NCBI GenBank assembly: GCA_013400975.1
Contig: WBMZ01003062.1
Coordinates: forward strand, 62,001-126,000
Direction: 5' to 3'
DNA: 64,000 nucleotides
DNA from: Atrichornis clamosus
Taxonomy: Eukaryota > Chordata > Aves > Passeriformes > Menuridae
The translations under genes were made by a program, and so were the position numbers. The notes under the pieces were generated by a model. The model was not told the DNA's origin. It saw only the letters and a list, made by a program, of their open reading frames with translations, and did not search any database. This document shows, piece by piece, positions 38,843-52,014 of this stretch; position 1 is the first letter of the stretch, and every line of letters begins with the position of its first letter.

Positions 38843-41800
38843 AAAAAGAATTAGTTCCCTGTTTGCTCAGCAGAGAGGCAAGGACTCTAGAGCTGGAAAG
38901 TCAAAAGATCTAAAAGTAGCATGTTCTTCCTACAACTAATCAGCTGTTCACAGCACATATGGCCAGAAAGGAAGCTTAAATAATTCAGTCTCACTGCTGT
39001 GTATCACAGCTCAATTTAACCTAGATGTCCCTACAGTAAAGCTATTATCTGCGCTTACCTGCCTAAAATACTTCTAGCTTCAGTCTGCCTGCACCAAGAA
39101 ACAGAGGATCTACATCTTGGACTCCGTATTGAGGCTTAATCATTCTTGCTGAATCTGAGTCTCAGGAGAATTCATCTTTCAATACTCAGGTGGTCACTTT
39201 GCTATGGCCTATTTTCTGTGTGGTACCTTTTGGGGTGTTTTCCCCCTAGTTGTTACCTTTCTGTTGTTAATGAACAAGAAAGAAGCACCCCCAGCCAGAA
39301 CTGTGGCCCCCCCATTGCTGAATGATGACTTGTCTACTTTGAAAGCTCCATTTTGAATAGACTGATTTGCACTTGTAGATTCTGTAGTTGATTGTGGCTA
39401 TAGGGTTTGACCCAGATGTCTCTGACTGCAAAGGACATTCAGTAGATATAACACTATTGTCTGATGAATTATTCCTGTGGTCTTATTTTAATGTTTAATT
39501 TCTCAAATATATTTCAAAATTTCAGGGAAATCAAGGCTGACTTCTCAAAAGTAGTTCAAGAAGGAAGCCTTGATAAAGGTGAAACCAGCTAACTTGTAAA
39601 AGGCAGTTGGAGGGACTTTATAATCCCCAGGCTGTCCAAACATGCTCTTTTGACTCTTTGCCAACACATTCATTGAATTCTGCAAACCTTTCTCACAGTG
39701 CAAATACTTCAATTTCTAAATTGCAGATTCAAGGAGAGCTGTGGGACTCTAATATCTAAATACAAAAGAATATTTTCAAGCACAACATAAAAACTGATTC
39801 AAAACAAAACATACCTCACAAAAAACCACAATGAAGTGCTGATGTTTTGAAGGTTCATAATCAGTAGTATCTGCTTCTAAATAGGCCAAATCAAAAGAGT
39901 GGTTTTTTGTCTTGCAAATAGGGTGTTTGAAAGGGCATTTTGGGTTTCTGATGTCCCTAGTTTTTCCCGGCAGTAAACTCTCATTCTAATCCCCATGCAT
40001 CTCCTTGGGTAAACACTGCAGACTGGTCCTGTGATGTTTCCCAGTGAGGTACTGTAGCCTGGCAGTGTGGCTTGCTTGGATGCTAATGCCTTTTTTGAAC
40101 TTCTGAAGTTTTTCCAATATAAATAGACTTCAGGATTGATGGCTCACCAGGCTAATGTGTGTGCAAGTGTTCAAAACTGCATATGCTTTGGTTGCTCCTT
40201 TTGTTAGTTTTGCTGGGAGGTATTTTCCGAGAAAGCTGAACATTAAAGCTCCGTGCCATTGCTTCCCAGCCTCCACGCTCTGGTGTCTGCTCTTGCACCT
40301 CTCCTCTGGCTGGAACCCCCCCTGTCAGCCCAGTGGTTCTGAACTGCAGATGTCCACGGGGTTCTGGTAAGTGCTCAGTAGCTGATTACTGGTAGGGGCT
40401 GATGAGGAAAACTGAAGCGTGGTCCATGATACAAAATGTTGGGAGCTGCTCTGTTAGGCAGCCTGGAGAAGAGCAAGTGCAGGGAACCCTGGAGTGCAAG
40501 GCTTGGCATATCCCAGAGACTCTGCAATTTATTTGTAGTCAAGAGCTTGTAGGGAGTACAGAACTGGGCATTACTCTATAGATTTTGGGCTTGTGTGTGA
40601 AATGTCCTTCTGAGAGAAGCTCTCACCCTTTGCCAAACTTCTTTTCTTGGGTGAAATGTTCAGTTTGTGGTTTGTACAGGAGCTGTTCACTTAACTGAGT
40701 ATGGCTTCTACTGTATGTTTCAGAAGTGGGTGCAAGGCTCAGGAAGGACAATCTCCCTGCCTGCTGCTCTCCCTGGGTGTCCTGGCTTCTTCCCATGCTG
40801 CTCTTGCCGTTGCTATACGCAGGAGTTCAGGTGCTTGCCTGTGGCAGTGTATGGGTTGGCCCTGTGCAGTTGCTTCAGTGCCTGAAGTGCACAAGTGAAA
40901 CTCCAGCCACCCCCGTCACCCTCCAGAAGGTGGGAATGGTGCTGACACGGTTTTTCACAATGTACACAAACCCTTTCGTCCCATTTATAAGGATGTTCTT
41001 ACACCTGACCTGAAGGATGTGCTGGCAATAGATGTACAAATCATTATTTGATGTATGAATCGTTTACTGACCAGTTACAAACCAGTGATATCTTTTACAG
41101 CTTGGCAACAGCAGTGGGAAAACCATTTCTTAGAAGGTGGATTAGTCCTCAATGCTCTACATGAGTGTAGTAGAAGAATAATTCTGAAGTGAGATTAAAT
41201 GTTGAATTTCAGGAGTAGAGCATGTGATTTTTATTACATGAAGAAGGCTGAGATTAGTATTCCAGGATTTCTGAGCAGAGAAAGCCACAATATTACAAGA
41301 CCCATACAAGTGGGTACAGCTTCATCCCGCCAGGCCTCCATCTCTCTTGCTCCTGCCTGGTTTTATTTTTTTTCCAAAGTAGCCATTTAAACTAGTGCTG
41401 TTATTTCTTTTAAGTCCCAGTAGGGTCAGCATGCTGGATGCCCTTGATTGCGCCTGCTGTCCCTTGGGTAGTTGCTTGTTTTGTGTGCATAGACACGTCC
41501 ACTACCTGAGAGCTTTGAGTTTCAAAAGGTTTCAGAGTTTGCATTGTTATTCCTCACGTATCAGGTAGCAATACACTTGTAAATATGGTTCTAAAAGTTT
41601 TGAATAGTTGCAGTCAAGTTTCTGACTTTCAAGGGTCTCTTTTTTTTTTTTTAAACCCACTGTAGTGGTGGCTGTGTTTCTTACAGTTTACATTTATTTA
41701 TTATGCATTTCAAGTCTTTGAGAAGGATTGTTTTGCAGTGCTTTTCTTTTTGTGAAGACCTGTGTACTCTAATTGGAATACGTATTTCTGGTGGAACATG

Positions 41801-43984
41801 CAGTTTAATACAATTGTGATGTGAATTTTGGGTCTTGCAGTTGTTTGTAGACATCTTTAATGATTCAGCTTTCTGTAGTATGACACTTCACAACATGATG
41901 GTTTCCTTACACTCTAGTATTTTTTTAGAATGAAGTCTCATATTGCTCTAAATCAAAAAAATTCTATCCTTGCATACATGTGTGTAATTCTTAGTGACAG
42001 ATCTGGTATCTGACAGTAAGATATGACCCTGCTGGCCTGGATTTCTCACACCAAAACACTCTGTTGTACATGATGGAATAACTCAAATAAGCATTTGATC
42101 TTATGAATTTAATAGGCAATCATTTCCACTAAATTAGAAGTTGGTTGATCCACCAGGTCTTGCAGTTTAAAAAAGTAATAATGCCTGTACAGAGAATATT
42201 TCTGTTGAGTGTGTTGCAGGAGACGGCCTTTTTTCTGTACCGGTGCTTGTAGTGATGTGCTGGTAGTCACTGTGCTGTGTTTGCATACTAATCAATGAGC
42301 TCAGGAAGCATTATGCTCGAGAAATCCTCAGCTATCTTCTGTAGAACAAATCTGATCTTTGATACTCAGGGGAGAAACTTCAGGAGTATAAAGCCTTAAG
42401 TGTCTCTGCCTAGCATTTTGATTACTACTTATACATGTTTTGTAGATCTGGTGTTAAAAAGACTTTAAGATATGCAATGCTTAATCAAGAGCATTTTGAA
42501 CTAATTCACTGTGGTATTTTTGTATGAAGCTGCATGGCCTGGAAGCAGTGAAACATGCATTGCTCTCATTTTATCAAGGGATCATGTTTTAATAGCCCCT
42601 CTGTACTAGCACTGCAGGGAAGCAGGTATTTATTTTGCTGTGATGCATGTTTGCATCAGTGGTAACTCTTTGCTGGTTTTGTGTTAAGGGTATGCAGTCT
42701 GTACTTTTCCTTTCAGACTATTTTTCAGGAAAGCTTGAAGTTACACCATGCATAACTTACTTTTCACCACAGTAATTTGTTTTGGCATTGTGTGCTCAGG
42801 CTAAAATATCCACACTGCTAATAACTTCCCTTATGGTGATGGAGGCAGGTATTGATCAGGTTAATTTTGGTGTCTCCAGTGGGCTTGGAGAATCAAAGGT
42901 GTTAACAGGTTGCCATGTGACGCAAAGGGCTTAACAAGGTTCAGCGCTTCACACCATTTCATCCTGCTCAGAAAAGCATGTTATCTATGGCAACAACCAC
43001 CACGGAGAAAAAAGTAAAGATTTTTAATAGGGTAAATCACCTGTTTTACAGACTTGTAGAGAGTGTTTCAGATGCCAGCTGTTAGGGGGGCCAGGGAGAG
43101 AAAAGCTTGATGTGGGCTGGAGTTACTGGCCTTGTTGAATCTGTGCTGTGACATGGTGAAGGACAAACCAGAGCATCCCAAGGCACTCAGAAGAGGTTAT
43201 GAGGAGAAGCAAGAGAGAACGTATGCCATTCAGCTGGTGCACAGCCTGCTGGCCCCAGCCCTGGGGCAGGAGGGAAGTGGCTACAGCACCAGGTGCTGCA
43301 GCCTGTCTAAGACCTGCTGAACTCATTACAGCTTTAGCACCTGTGGCAAATTGGATTTCAGTGCCTCAGCTTCTGGCTATGCAGAAGGGATATCCTTTCT
43401 GTGTAACATCAAGGTGCAAAACTGCACCTGCTGCTGCTGTAGTCCTGACCAGTATCTGCAGCAGGAACAGTGCCACTAACCTGACTCTCCTGCCAAGACC
43501 AGGAGAGGAACACCATGTTCTCAGGGTGTACCAGACCCTCCTTGCCTGCTGGAAACAATGGCTAGTGCTGTGTGGGATTTGGTGTAGCAGTGGCCAGTGT
43601 GACCCATGGCTGGTTGGGATGCTGGCGGAGGGGCCAGTGACAGGGGTTAGCAGTCAGGCTGGGTGACAAGGGCTTGGTTTGGCTCCTGGGGCAGTGGTGA
43701 AGGTGTGTCAGGCCTTGCTCCCAGCCCCTGATGTAGGGACTGCTGCTAGCTGCCCCTTCGCTTCCTGCCTCCTGGGGTGCTCTCCTTCCCCAGACCCGGA
43801 GAGGGCTCCTGCATGGGCTTCTTGGCTGCCTGCAGATGGGTGAGACGCTGGGACTGAAGCTGTGGGCGTTCGCATCCCCAACAGGCACATGTGAGCAATG
43901 TGCCTTTAAGACTAGCAGGAGAGCAATAGTATCTCCCTCCCTCCTGTTAATTGTAGCATGTTTTCAGCCATGCTTTCCAGTCAC
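38843..43984. other. non-coding DNA, no gene recognised
   Basis: AT-rich to about 42900, including a T run near 41640-41653, then GC-richer from about 43050. Overlapping frames around 40667-41013 (three plus frames open together) and around 43123-43890 (both strands) are compositional. The 155-codon frame at 43199-43666 (+) shows no domain I know. The GC-richer zone leads into the CpG patch at 43985. Confidence 0.55.
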
Positions 43985-44321
43985 ATTCGCAGGCTGTGAG
44001 GGGGAGCAGCGCTGACGCTCGCCAGCCGAGTGCCATCCGGACAGCGCGCCTGCCCGCGGAGTGGGTGCCTGCAGGTGATGGGGCAGCGCCTGGGACCGCA
44101 GAGCGCTGTGCCACGGGCAGGAGCCCCGTGTGCCTGAGTTTGGGTGACACTGCTGGGCTTGCCACATCACTTGTGCTCCTCTTGTGTCCCTCACCTCCTC
44201 GCCTGCCCGGCCGTGGCCTCCAGCCGCAGGTTCAGACCCCTGGCCACCCCACCCTTGCGGGGGCTCCTGCGTGAGCTACGAGCGGTGCTTTGCCGGAGCC
44301 TGGGGATCTGCAGCGGGTGAT
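43985..44321. promoter_or_regulatory. small CpG-island-like patch
   Basis: I count about 25 CpG dinucleotides by hand in roughly 335 bases at about two-thirds G+C. That gives an observed/expected ratio near 0.7, against strong CpG depletion elsewhere in the window. CpG islands of this kind usually mark promoters or first exons in birds. No TATA box is evident. The 92-codon frame at 43996-44274 (+) is GC-driven and unrecognised. It could be an alternative promoter, a non-coding RNA promoter, an orphan island, or just a GC-rich patch. Confidence 0.45.
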
Positions 44322-46073
44322 GCAGTGGGAACCGTGTGGTGCCTGGCTGGGGATGCTGTGGGCTGCTGTGGGAATGCCTGGCTCCCTGAGCACAAAGTGA
44401 CTGCAACTCACACGAGGTTGGGACTACTTCTCAGAAGATGCCCTGCGTGTCCCCGGTCATTCCTCTCTGGCCTCACCGCAGAACATTTGGAGTTGCTGCC
44501 TTCCTTCTGCCGAGGGGGGACAAAGGCATAGGCCTCCAGAGGGTTAAGAGCATCTGCCTTTACGCCAAGTGTTTGAGCAGGAAATAATCTGCAGAGATAC
44601 ATGTGCAGCAATTCAACTGCTGCTGCTCTCTCAGGCTGCTGCTGCTGCAGTTCGGTGTGTGAGAGGAGCCGCGCTGCTCACAGAAGATGCTTTCTTGGTG
44701 TGTCCGAAGCTCCAGGCATGGCAGCAGAGCCCCGGCTGTCTGAGCTGGGGTAAATGTCTCCATCCAAGAGGAATTATGTTGACTTCCTGGCTCTGTCAGC
44801 TCACGGAGGTAGGTGCTGCTGCCTGTGCAATATGCCATGATCTCTGCCAGGGAGATACTGTCCTCTCCTCGGTTTGGGCTATAATATATTTTTAAATTTT
44901 CCATGGGAACAGGTCTTAATTTGCAGGCTATTATGCCAGACAGAAAATGTGTGTGATTCCTGTGTGTGCAGCAGGGAGGAGAGAGCAAAAGATATCTGAG
45001 TGATGTCTTTTGTGATTGGCAATAAAGTTGTTGCACTTAATTGAAACAAACTAGCCTCAGTGTAGATGTAATGCACCTGGGAGCTTTTACTTCTTCCTGG
45101 TATATGACCTTTCGATGAGGTTGGCTGCAGTATGCTGGGTTATGCTTCGGTTCAGAAACTGGGACACAGTGCACTCTACAGGTCCCTTCATTCTGCTCCT
45201 GTGGACGTGGGGAGGGCAGAGGGCACACACACAGAGAGGGGAAATGCTGCTACAGGGATGTAGTGTTTTTTTGAGGAGTGGTATTACATTAAGAGAAAAG
45301 GTGCTCTTCCCTGAGAAAGTGGGAATGTTGAGGTCCTAAGCATTGATCTTTATGTTTGGAAGTAGAAAAGGAAATTTGTTTTAGAAGTAGCCTGTGTATA
45401 AGTTTGGTTTTAGTGTTTTGCATTCCCAGCTCTGTGGAGAGGAGTTCTGTTCAACTCTAACTAGTTTACCACTCAGAATCTTTGCTTGAGGATTTTTTGC
45501 ACCAATACCTGGGAGAGAGAATCTGTCAGTGCCATCAAATTTACTTAGACTTGTTTAGGAAGTTGCCTTCTTGAGAAATCCCTAACAAAATCAGCAGCAG
45601 CTAATACTGTTCCCTTCTCACCATCAGGGCATGCTTTTTTGGTTGGTCTGAAGAGCTCCAGTGGGAGCTTTTTTCTGTAAAGATTAAGGTGAAAGAGAAG
45701 TTTTCAGTTTCCCTGGAAGAGCAGTGTTGGGCATTTGATATCTATTTGATTTTGTTGGCCTTGTTGACCCGTATACCTACGTTTGTGTGTTGGCTCCTGA
45801 GCACAGCCCCTGCCAAGGAAACCTGGCTGTGCAGAATAGGAAGGTGCTGCCTGGATTTCGTACCTGCATCAGGCAGAGAGGGGTTTGTGTATGTTTCTGG
45901 CATTGCAGATCTATTGAGATAGCACAGCCAACAGTGCCATTGCTGTGTAACAGTTTCAGAAGTGTTTCTGTGGCATCCTGGCAGAACAAATGTGTCACTG
46001 ATAACTGTACTCTTCAGGAAAAAGAGCAGCACTGTCATCTGCGCTGCAAATCTCTTTAGTCACTTTTGTTTTC
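44322..46073. other. non-coding DNA downstream of the CpG patch
   Basis: GC content falls steadily away from the CpG patch. Short CTG-type triplet runs occur at 44617-44627 and 44634-44650. A poly(A)-signal-like hexamer follows at 45021-45026. Open frames (44569-44895 plus, 44560-45036 minus) face each other over the same bases and resemble nothing known. If a transcript starts at the CpG patch, this would be its body, but no splice structure can be assigned from the sequence alone. Confidence 0.45.
45021..45026 (+). terminator. candidate polyadenylation signal AATAAA
   Basis: AATAAA sits in GGCAATAAAGTTGTTGCAC, with a GT-rich stretch (GTTGTTG) immediately downstream, which is a favourable context. 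It lies about 700 bases after the CpG patch on the same strand. AATAAA is common by chance in AT-rich DNA, so the support is positional only. Confidence 0.3.
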
Positions 46074-46124
46074 TTGCTCAGGTAGCAACACATTCTTAAC
46101 TGGAAAGTGTTGCTACCTGAGTGG
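46074..46124. other. strong hairpin: perfect 15-base inverted repeat with extended stem
   Basis: CTCAGGTAGCAACAC (46077-46091) is the exact reverse complement of GTGTTGCTACCTGAG (46107-46121). Inside the arms, one A/A mismatch is followed by four more pairs (TTCT with GGAA, one wobble), leaving the five-base loop TAACT. Outside, three G-U type wobbles extend the stem in RNA. The whole hairpin is about 51 bases with roughly 22 pairs. A perfect 15-base arm pair this close together is unlikely by chance in 64 kb. It could be a small-RNA precursor, though short for a microRNA, or a relic of a tiny inverted-repeat transposon. The pentamer TCTTG abuts the left arm (46072-46076) and recurs at 46125-46129, three bases past the right arm. 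I recognise no known family. Confidence 0.75.
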
Positions 46125-46230
46125 TCTTGTCAGAGCATTTGTAATTGCCTCCTCAGTTTCCCCAGGGCTGTTGTGCTATGTTTGACTCAGCATTGATATA
46201 TCTTACAGGGTAAGCTGGAGTAGAATCTCC

Positions 46231-46305
46231 TTTTTTTTTTTTTTTTTGCTGTAATTTGGGCCCAAATTCAGGCAAGAACGGTTTTTTTGTTTTGTTTTGT
46301 TTTTT
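46231..46305. repeat. T17 tract, 16-base palindrome and T-rich tract
   Basis: A run of 17 T (46231-46247) is followed by the perfect palindrome AATTTGGGCCCAAATT (46253-46268). A second T-rich run with regularly spaced G residues (46282-46305) comes next. Read on the minus strand the T runs are A tracts, which could be remains of poly(A) tails. No attached retroposed sequence is recognised. Confidence 0.8.
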
Positions 46306-48000
46306 CCCCTCCCCAAGAACAGGACACTTGTGCATCCTCCTCTGGGATCCTGTGGAGAAGACCTCTTGTGCTCTGCAAGACCTCTATGTTGGAGGTGGAG
46401 AAGCAGAAGTGGGTCTGGTGGATTTGTTGTGGTGTATGAATCAAGAAGCCACAACCCCTGCTGGGGATGGAGGCTGTGAGGATACCTGGGAAGCAGCTGG
46501 CTTCTCTCTTCCCTGAGAAAGAGCATCCCCTCTTACACACATACTAGGTAGGTCTGGGCAGCAGTGCTCCATAGCAAAACTTATTTCTCCCACAAAGAGG
46601 AGAAAAATATCCTGGCTTCCCTCAGAGAGGTGAAAATACAGACATACCAACATTCAATGGAGTCTCACCAGTGTAGTATTGGTGTAAGGTCATCTGAATG
46701 ACTTCTTTCCAGAAGAGCACTTAAAAAAGGTGGTGAGTATTAAGTAACACCATTGCCTGGGCAGGAAACACTAGAAAAAAATATATATTAGTCATCCCAT
46801 TTACTGTTGTTTGCACACAGGCAGAATGTTAATTGGAACTGTCTGAATTAAAGCAAAATCCTTCTCAAACAAGATTTCAAAATTCAAAATTAATTTGGGT
46901 GCTTGCTGGCTAGCAACTATTTTGGTCATCTTTGTGCCTCTATTCCAGCAACTATATTTTTCAGAAGTTCTTTTTACAAAAACAGCAAAATGTTTGGGCG
47001 TATTCCCATGTGATGGATTCTGAAGAAGCGGATGGGAATATGTTCATTACAGCCATACTCATATCCGCTCAGGAAATCAAACCTGTACATTTGAACTACT
47101 GATTGTGTCTGAGCAGCCCTTCTGGTCAGTAATAAAGTTTTGCATTAACCTCTAGTTTTCTGGAAGTTGAGATCTGTTTGTTAGAGTTAATAATGGTAAT
47201 TTGAAAAATTGTAATTTATTAAATGGGGGCTGGTCAGCATTTTGTGCCATAGACACTGTACTGATAACCTTCTTCTGCCTGGCAGTCACATTTACCCACC
47301 CTGGAGAGTGAGGGCAGGGACTCCTCGCTGTGCCCCTCTGCAACAAGGGGCTAAACTTGGTGTTCTTATGGTCCCATGGGTGACCTGGCAGCGGTGATGC
47401 TGGGATCTCTGAGGGATTTGCCCTTTTGGAGACAAATGCCTGGCCTTATCCATTAGGTCCTGAGCCTGGCGAGCCATGCTGGAGTGACTGCCCAGTCATG
47501 TGCTGCCTGTCAGTCACAGGTGGTGCAGGGGATGGGTTAGAGACAGAGCAAAGGAAGTGACTGCTTCCTAGGGAGTGATTTCCCTGGTTTCTGTAGGGAT
47601 TTAGACAAAGGCCTGTCTTTAGATGCCTGAACTCTTTCAGCAACCATTGCAATTTTATGTTTTGGATACTGCTTGTAAACCAGCTACAGGTGACCAAAGC
47701 CTGTGGTCCAGAAACTGTTGAATCGGAGATAAAACTGTACCTTTCTGATAGTATCTGGAGTGTCTTTAAGAGGCTGTGCTACTGCATTTGAAATCTATCT
47801 GGCTTTGTACCACTTATAAAATGCATTCACAGTAGGTGGTGGCATCACTCTCCTCTTAGTGAATGCAGATATTTGTATTATGCAAAAGGTTTTCTCACTT
47901 TGCTGCATTCAGATGATGACTGGAGACACCATTCTTGTTAGGTAAAAAACTGTGTCTGACTTTAGAGGTGAATTCAAAGAGCAATTTCTATTTAATATAT

Positions 48001-48020
48001 ATAGGAACAAATAGGAACAA
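48001..48020. repeat. two-copy 10-base tandem repeat
   Basis: ATAGGAACAA occurs twice in direct succession without mismatch, next to an AT dinucleotide run. This is a slippage product. Confidence 0.8.
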
Positions 48021-51000
48021 AGCTGCTTAAAGAGTGCTTTAATGATGAATCATTATATTGCTCTCACCAGTCTGAAAGGCAATAAAAGTAAAAATGGAGT
48101 GCTAGGATTTAGTTGCTTAGAAAATGCACAGAAAGGGACCTGTATTTTAGAGAGGGTTTTACACTACATCAAAGGAATGTTTTGAGGTGCAAAATTGTCA
48201 AGTGACTTTCCACCCCAAAGATAAGAGGCAGCTGCTATCTATTGTTTATTGTTCCAGAAGGTCGTTTTCTTTGGTTGTTAGTCACTTTTAATATGAATTT
48301 ATTGGGTTTTTTTAAACTCTGTCTGATTTCTGCCGCCCCTATTTCAGGACAGATGCTGTCATAATACTTCTTCAATGCTATAATTTTTATTACCAATCCT
48401 AATTAAACGCTGTAACTTCTGAAAATCAGATTAATTTGAACCATCAGCCCAGTGTAAATGCTGCTATCATCAGAGATCATAAAATGTTCAAGGCACCATA
48501 ATTCTACTACATTTGCTGCAGTGGCAAGAGTCCAAGGATCTGGCTACCTTTGTTCAGCTGACATGGACTGTAATGCGTGCGTTTCTGAGCAGTGCAGCAC
48601 GAATAGAAATGCTACGTTCCTCAGCTGTTTATTTGCACTTTCTAGCCATAAGTCAACAAACACTAGAGAAATGACATCACTTCCCCCACCAGTATAATGC
48701 TCCTTCCGTGCTATAAATGTTGTATGAATTCTATGGTTTCTGCACAATAGATAGAGGGGCAAATGGGGGTGGGAGGTTGCACACCAAAACTGCACTTTAT
48801 TGGTGAGCTGGGACATGATACAGGCAGCCCCACTGTCAAACAAGATTTTTCCATCCTCGGGGCCACAGTCCATGAATCCAAGTTGCACAGTAACTACTTG
48901 AGCTAATTTGCTCTTCAGCCAGGACACACATTGATCATCACTTTGGTTTTCTGGGCAGCAAGACAGGCTCTGATAACCTGGCTCTTTTAAGGCTAATTTA
49001 TGGGGTTTTTGGTTTTTTGGGTTTTTTTACTCTACAACTATTAGGTAGCAATTAATAAATTTTTATTCCGACTCAAGCCATGGCGAAGTTGGTCTCCCTG
49101 CTCTGTCCCAGCTTCGTTTCTTAGGTGGTGACAGTATGGAAGATCTCACTGGTCATTACAGATATAATTACCTGGCAGTGACAGACAGAAACGCATTAAT
49201 CTGACACTGCATGCATTTATGTTGGAGCTTCATATTTAGACTTTCTTCCCAGTAGAGAAAAAGGCACTCTAAGGGAATCACTACCCCTACTTGTATTAGG
49301 AGTCTACAGCAAGATGAGATGAATTGGAGGCTAGAAACGCCCAGTCCTCTCTAGTCCCGTGGACAGACCCTGCGTGACTGGCTCGGGGCTGGGGGTGGAG
49401 GTGGCGGCAGCAGCCCTGGGTGAGATGAACCCCACCGCACAATAACAGCTGGTTTCAGTCCACATTCAGCAAACCAGCCCCAGCTGGGCTGCTCCAGGCT
49501 CCTTTGAGGGGTTTGCTGGGGGTTCTAACCCTGCAGGTTTAACTCTGCCTTGCTGAGCTTGAGTCATTTTGTCAATGGACTGGGACTGTGGAGCGTGTGC
49601 TGCTGTTTCTCACCGAGCCTCCCAGTAGCAGATTCCACTATGTTCCTGCTTGCTGGGACCTGATATTACTACTTAATTCTGTATACAATCTCTTTGATTG
49701 GTACTACAAGTCATGCTTTCCCCCCTCCTGTTAAATAGCAGTAATTTCTACTAGACTTGCATGTTCCAGGCTTTATGGTGAAACCGAAGTAGGAAAATCT
49801 GTGTCCACTGATGTGGATAATACGTGTTTGTGCCAGTGGGTGTTGTGGATCTCCTGCTCCTGCCCACACACCTTGATTGTATGCAGCCAGTTACTGCTGC
49901 AGAGAGAAGACCAGTAGTGTGATATTTGTGCCATAAAAAATTTTATATTTGGGATATACCCAGCAGGCTTGTTTTAGCCAAAATGTGGAATTTTGAATGT
50001 GTTTTCCTGCCAAGAGTTGCAGCATTTGACCATGAATGCCTAGCTCCATTCTTTTTCAGCACATGCAACATTCAGGAAGATCTGGGCAGACATGTATGAT
50101 TTTAGAACAGCTATTTCTTGCAAAGAAATAATAAAATGCAGAAGCATGTTAATTATCCACACTTTAATGAATATAGTGGTTTGCACACAGTTATTGTGGA
50201 CATTGTTATCTGAAAGACTGTAATCTTAATGTTTCTAATGGGGGCTATTGTAGGTTTACTGAAACTCTTACAGTTATGGATTAAATTTAATATACACTCC
50301 CTTTGAAAAAGCCTGTATTTTTAGATTTTATGGTACCCACTACTATGTGCTTGGCTTATGACAATAAAACAGCTGAATGCTGGAATAAATGTGAATGTAT
50401 CTGCACCAAAGAGCTCTCTTGTCTTGATAACTTACCTATTTTTAAATGTTCACCACCACATTCTCCATTTTCTACAAGTGTGTGCAAATATAAAACCCCA
50501 TGTAAGCAAGTAAATCTGAGCATTGTAGTGTGAATATGGCAAATGTTCTCTAGTAGTCCTAGGTTCTGTAATGCTTACATGATTCTTGGGATCATGCTGA
50601 TGACACTGCCTATAGGAAATTTCACCCAGCGACTTCTCCTTTCATTTCAGAAGAATATTCAGGCTTATTTAAAGATTGCAGATAACTGGATCTCAAAGGT
50701 ATCCTGAGGGAAGTTGTTTTGGTGAGTTATTATTTCTGGTGATTTATAAAATAATAAATCCAATCTGAGTTTATTTTCTTGTTCTGTAAGTTGAATCATC
50801 TTTGTCCTTTGTCTGCTTAATTAAGGAGCTTGCTAGTTATGCAAATCATTTCCCCTGGTATGGACAAATCATTGTTCAGCCTTCTTTTTGCTGAAGAGAT
50901 CATATAATTTAAACTCTTTCAACACAATCTGTTTTCAGGCCCTTAAATTCTAAGCATTTCTCTCTGTTTTTCAACATATTTTTGAGCTGTGAATATTAGA

Positions 51001-52014
51001 AGTGGCTACTCTGGGACAGCAGAATGACACATTTTACTGATGTTCTCACTAGCACTATACACAGAAACAACATCACCTCTCTAACCTCGCCTCTCTTCAA
51101 ACATCGAAGCGTGTCATTAGATCTTGTAGCTCCAACACGGCCCTGGGACCTTGTGTTCCATTTATCTGCCCTGACTCCCATACATATTTTTAATTCTCCA
51201 ACTTTCAACATACAGTTCCCCTTTCTGTAAGTGGAGTAGATCATTCACCCCTCCATTCTTTGATCCTAGACAAGTAGGCTTATGTTTTTCTGTGTTACAG
51301 TGTCTGATCTTTGGTAGGCCTGGGCATATGGAGGAGGCTGAGTTGTTTGACTGTGCTCTTTTAAGTTTGGCAATACATAATCACTTAAGCCACTTCTGAG
51401 TTGCATTGGGCTGTGAAACTTGTCTCTGTAGGCCCAGTTAAAAGCACTTCTATTCACTGATGGTTCCTCATTAAAATTACATCTTGTCAATTATCAGTGT
51501 TTTAAAGTGTTCTGTAATAACTTCATGTCATGATATTCTTACAGTCAGTGTGTGGTGTCACTGAGCTGTTTGCAAAAAAACAAGTGTGCCGTGCTGGCAC
51601 AGTTGCTATTCCCCCCTTTCATTAAGTATATTAAATAATTTCAGTATTATTCAAAAAGTCTTGCAGATACAGGGTTCCCTGCAGCCACCATGATTTCTAT
51701 TGCTGTCAGGTTCAGCTTCCTAGTGACCATTGGGTGATATTTTCCAGGAGAGGCTGAACACGTTTCTTTTGCTGCTGAGATCTTAATAAAATCACTCATG
51801 ACAAGGATACAGAAAATTACAATTTTTTTTTTTTGAGCTCTTTTGTTTCCCCATAGTTTTGGTTGGTTCTGGGGTTTCTGCTGGTGTTTAATTTAATTAA
51901 ATTTTAAAAAAATTCTTTAGGAGTTCAGTCCTCTAGCAATTGCTCTGTGAGGTTGCTTTGGGTCTCATGTCCAGATTGGATAACCATCTTAACCACTTAA
52001 AATTGCTGGACTAA

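Noticed and set aside
43199..43666. 155-codon plus-strand open frame
   Set aside because: It lies in a GC-rich region, with opposed open frames over the same bases and no recognisable domain.
46253..46268. 16-base perfect palindrome AATTTGGGCCCAAATT as a protein-binding site
   Set aside because: A palindrome of this length is expected about once by chance in 64 kb. It is kept only as part of the structural cluster.
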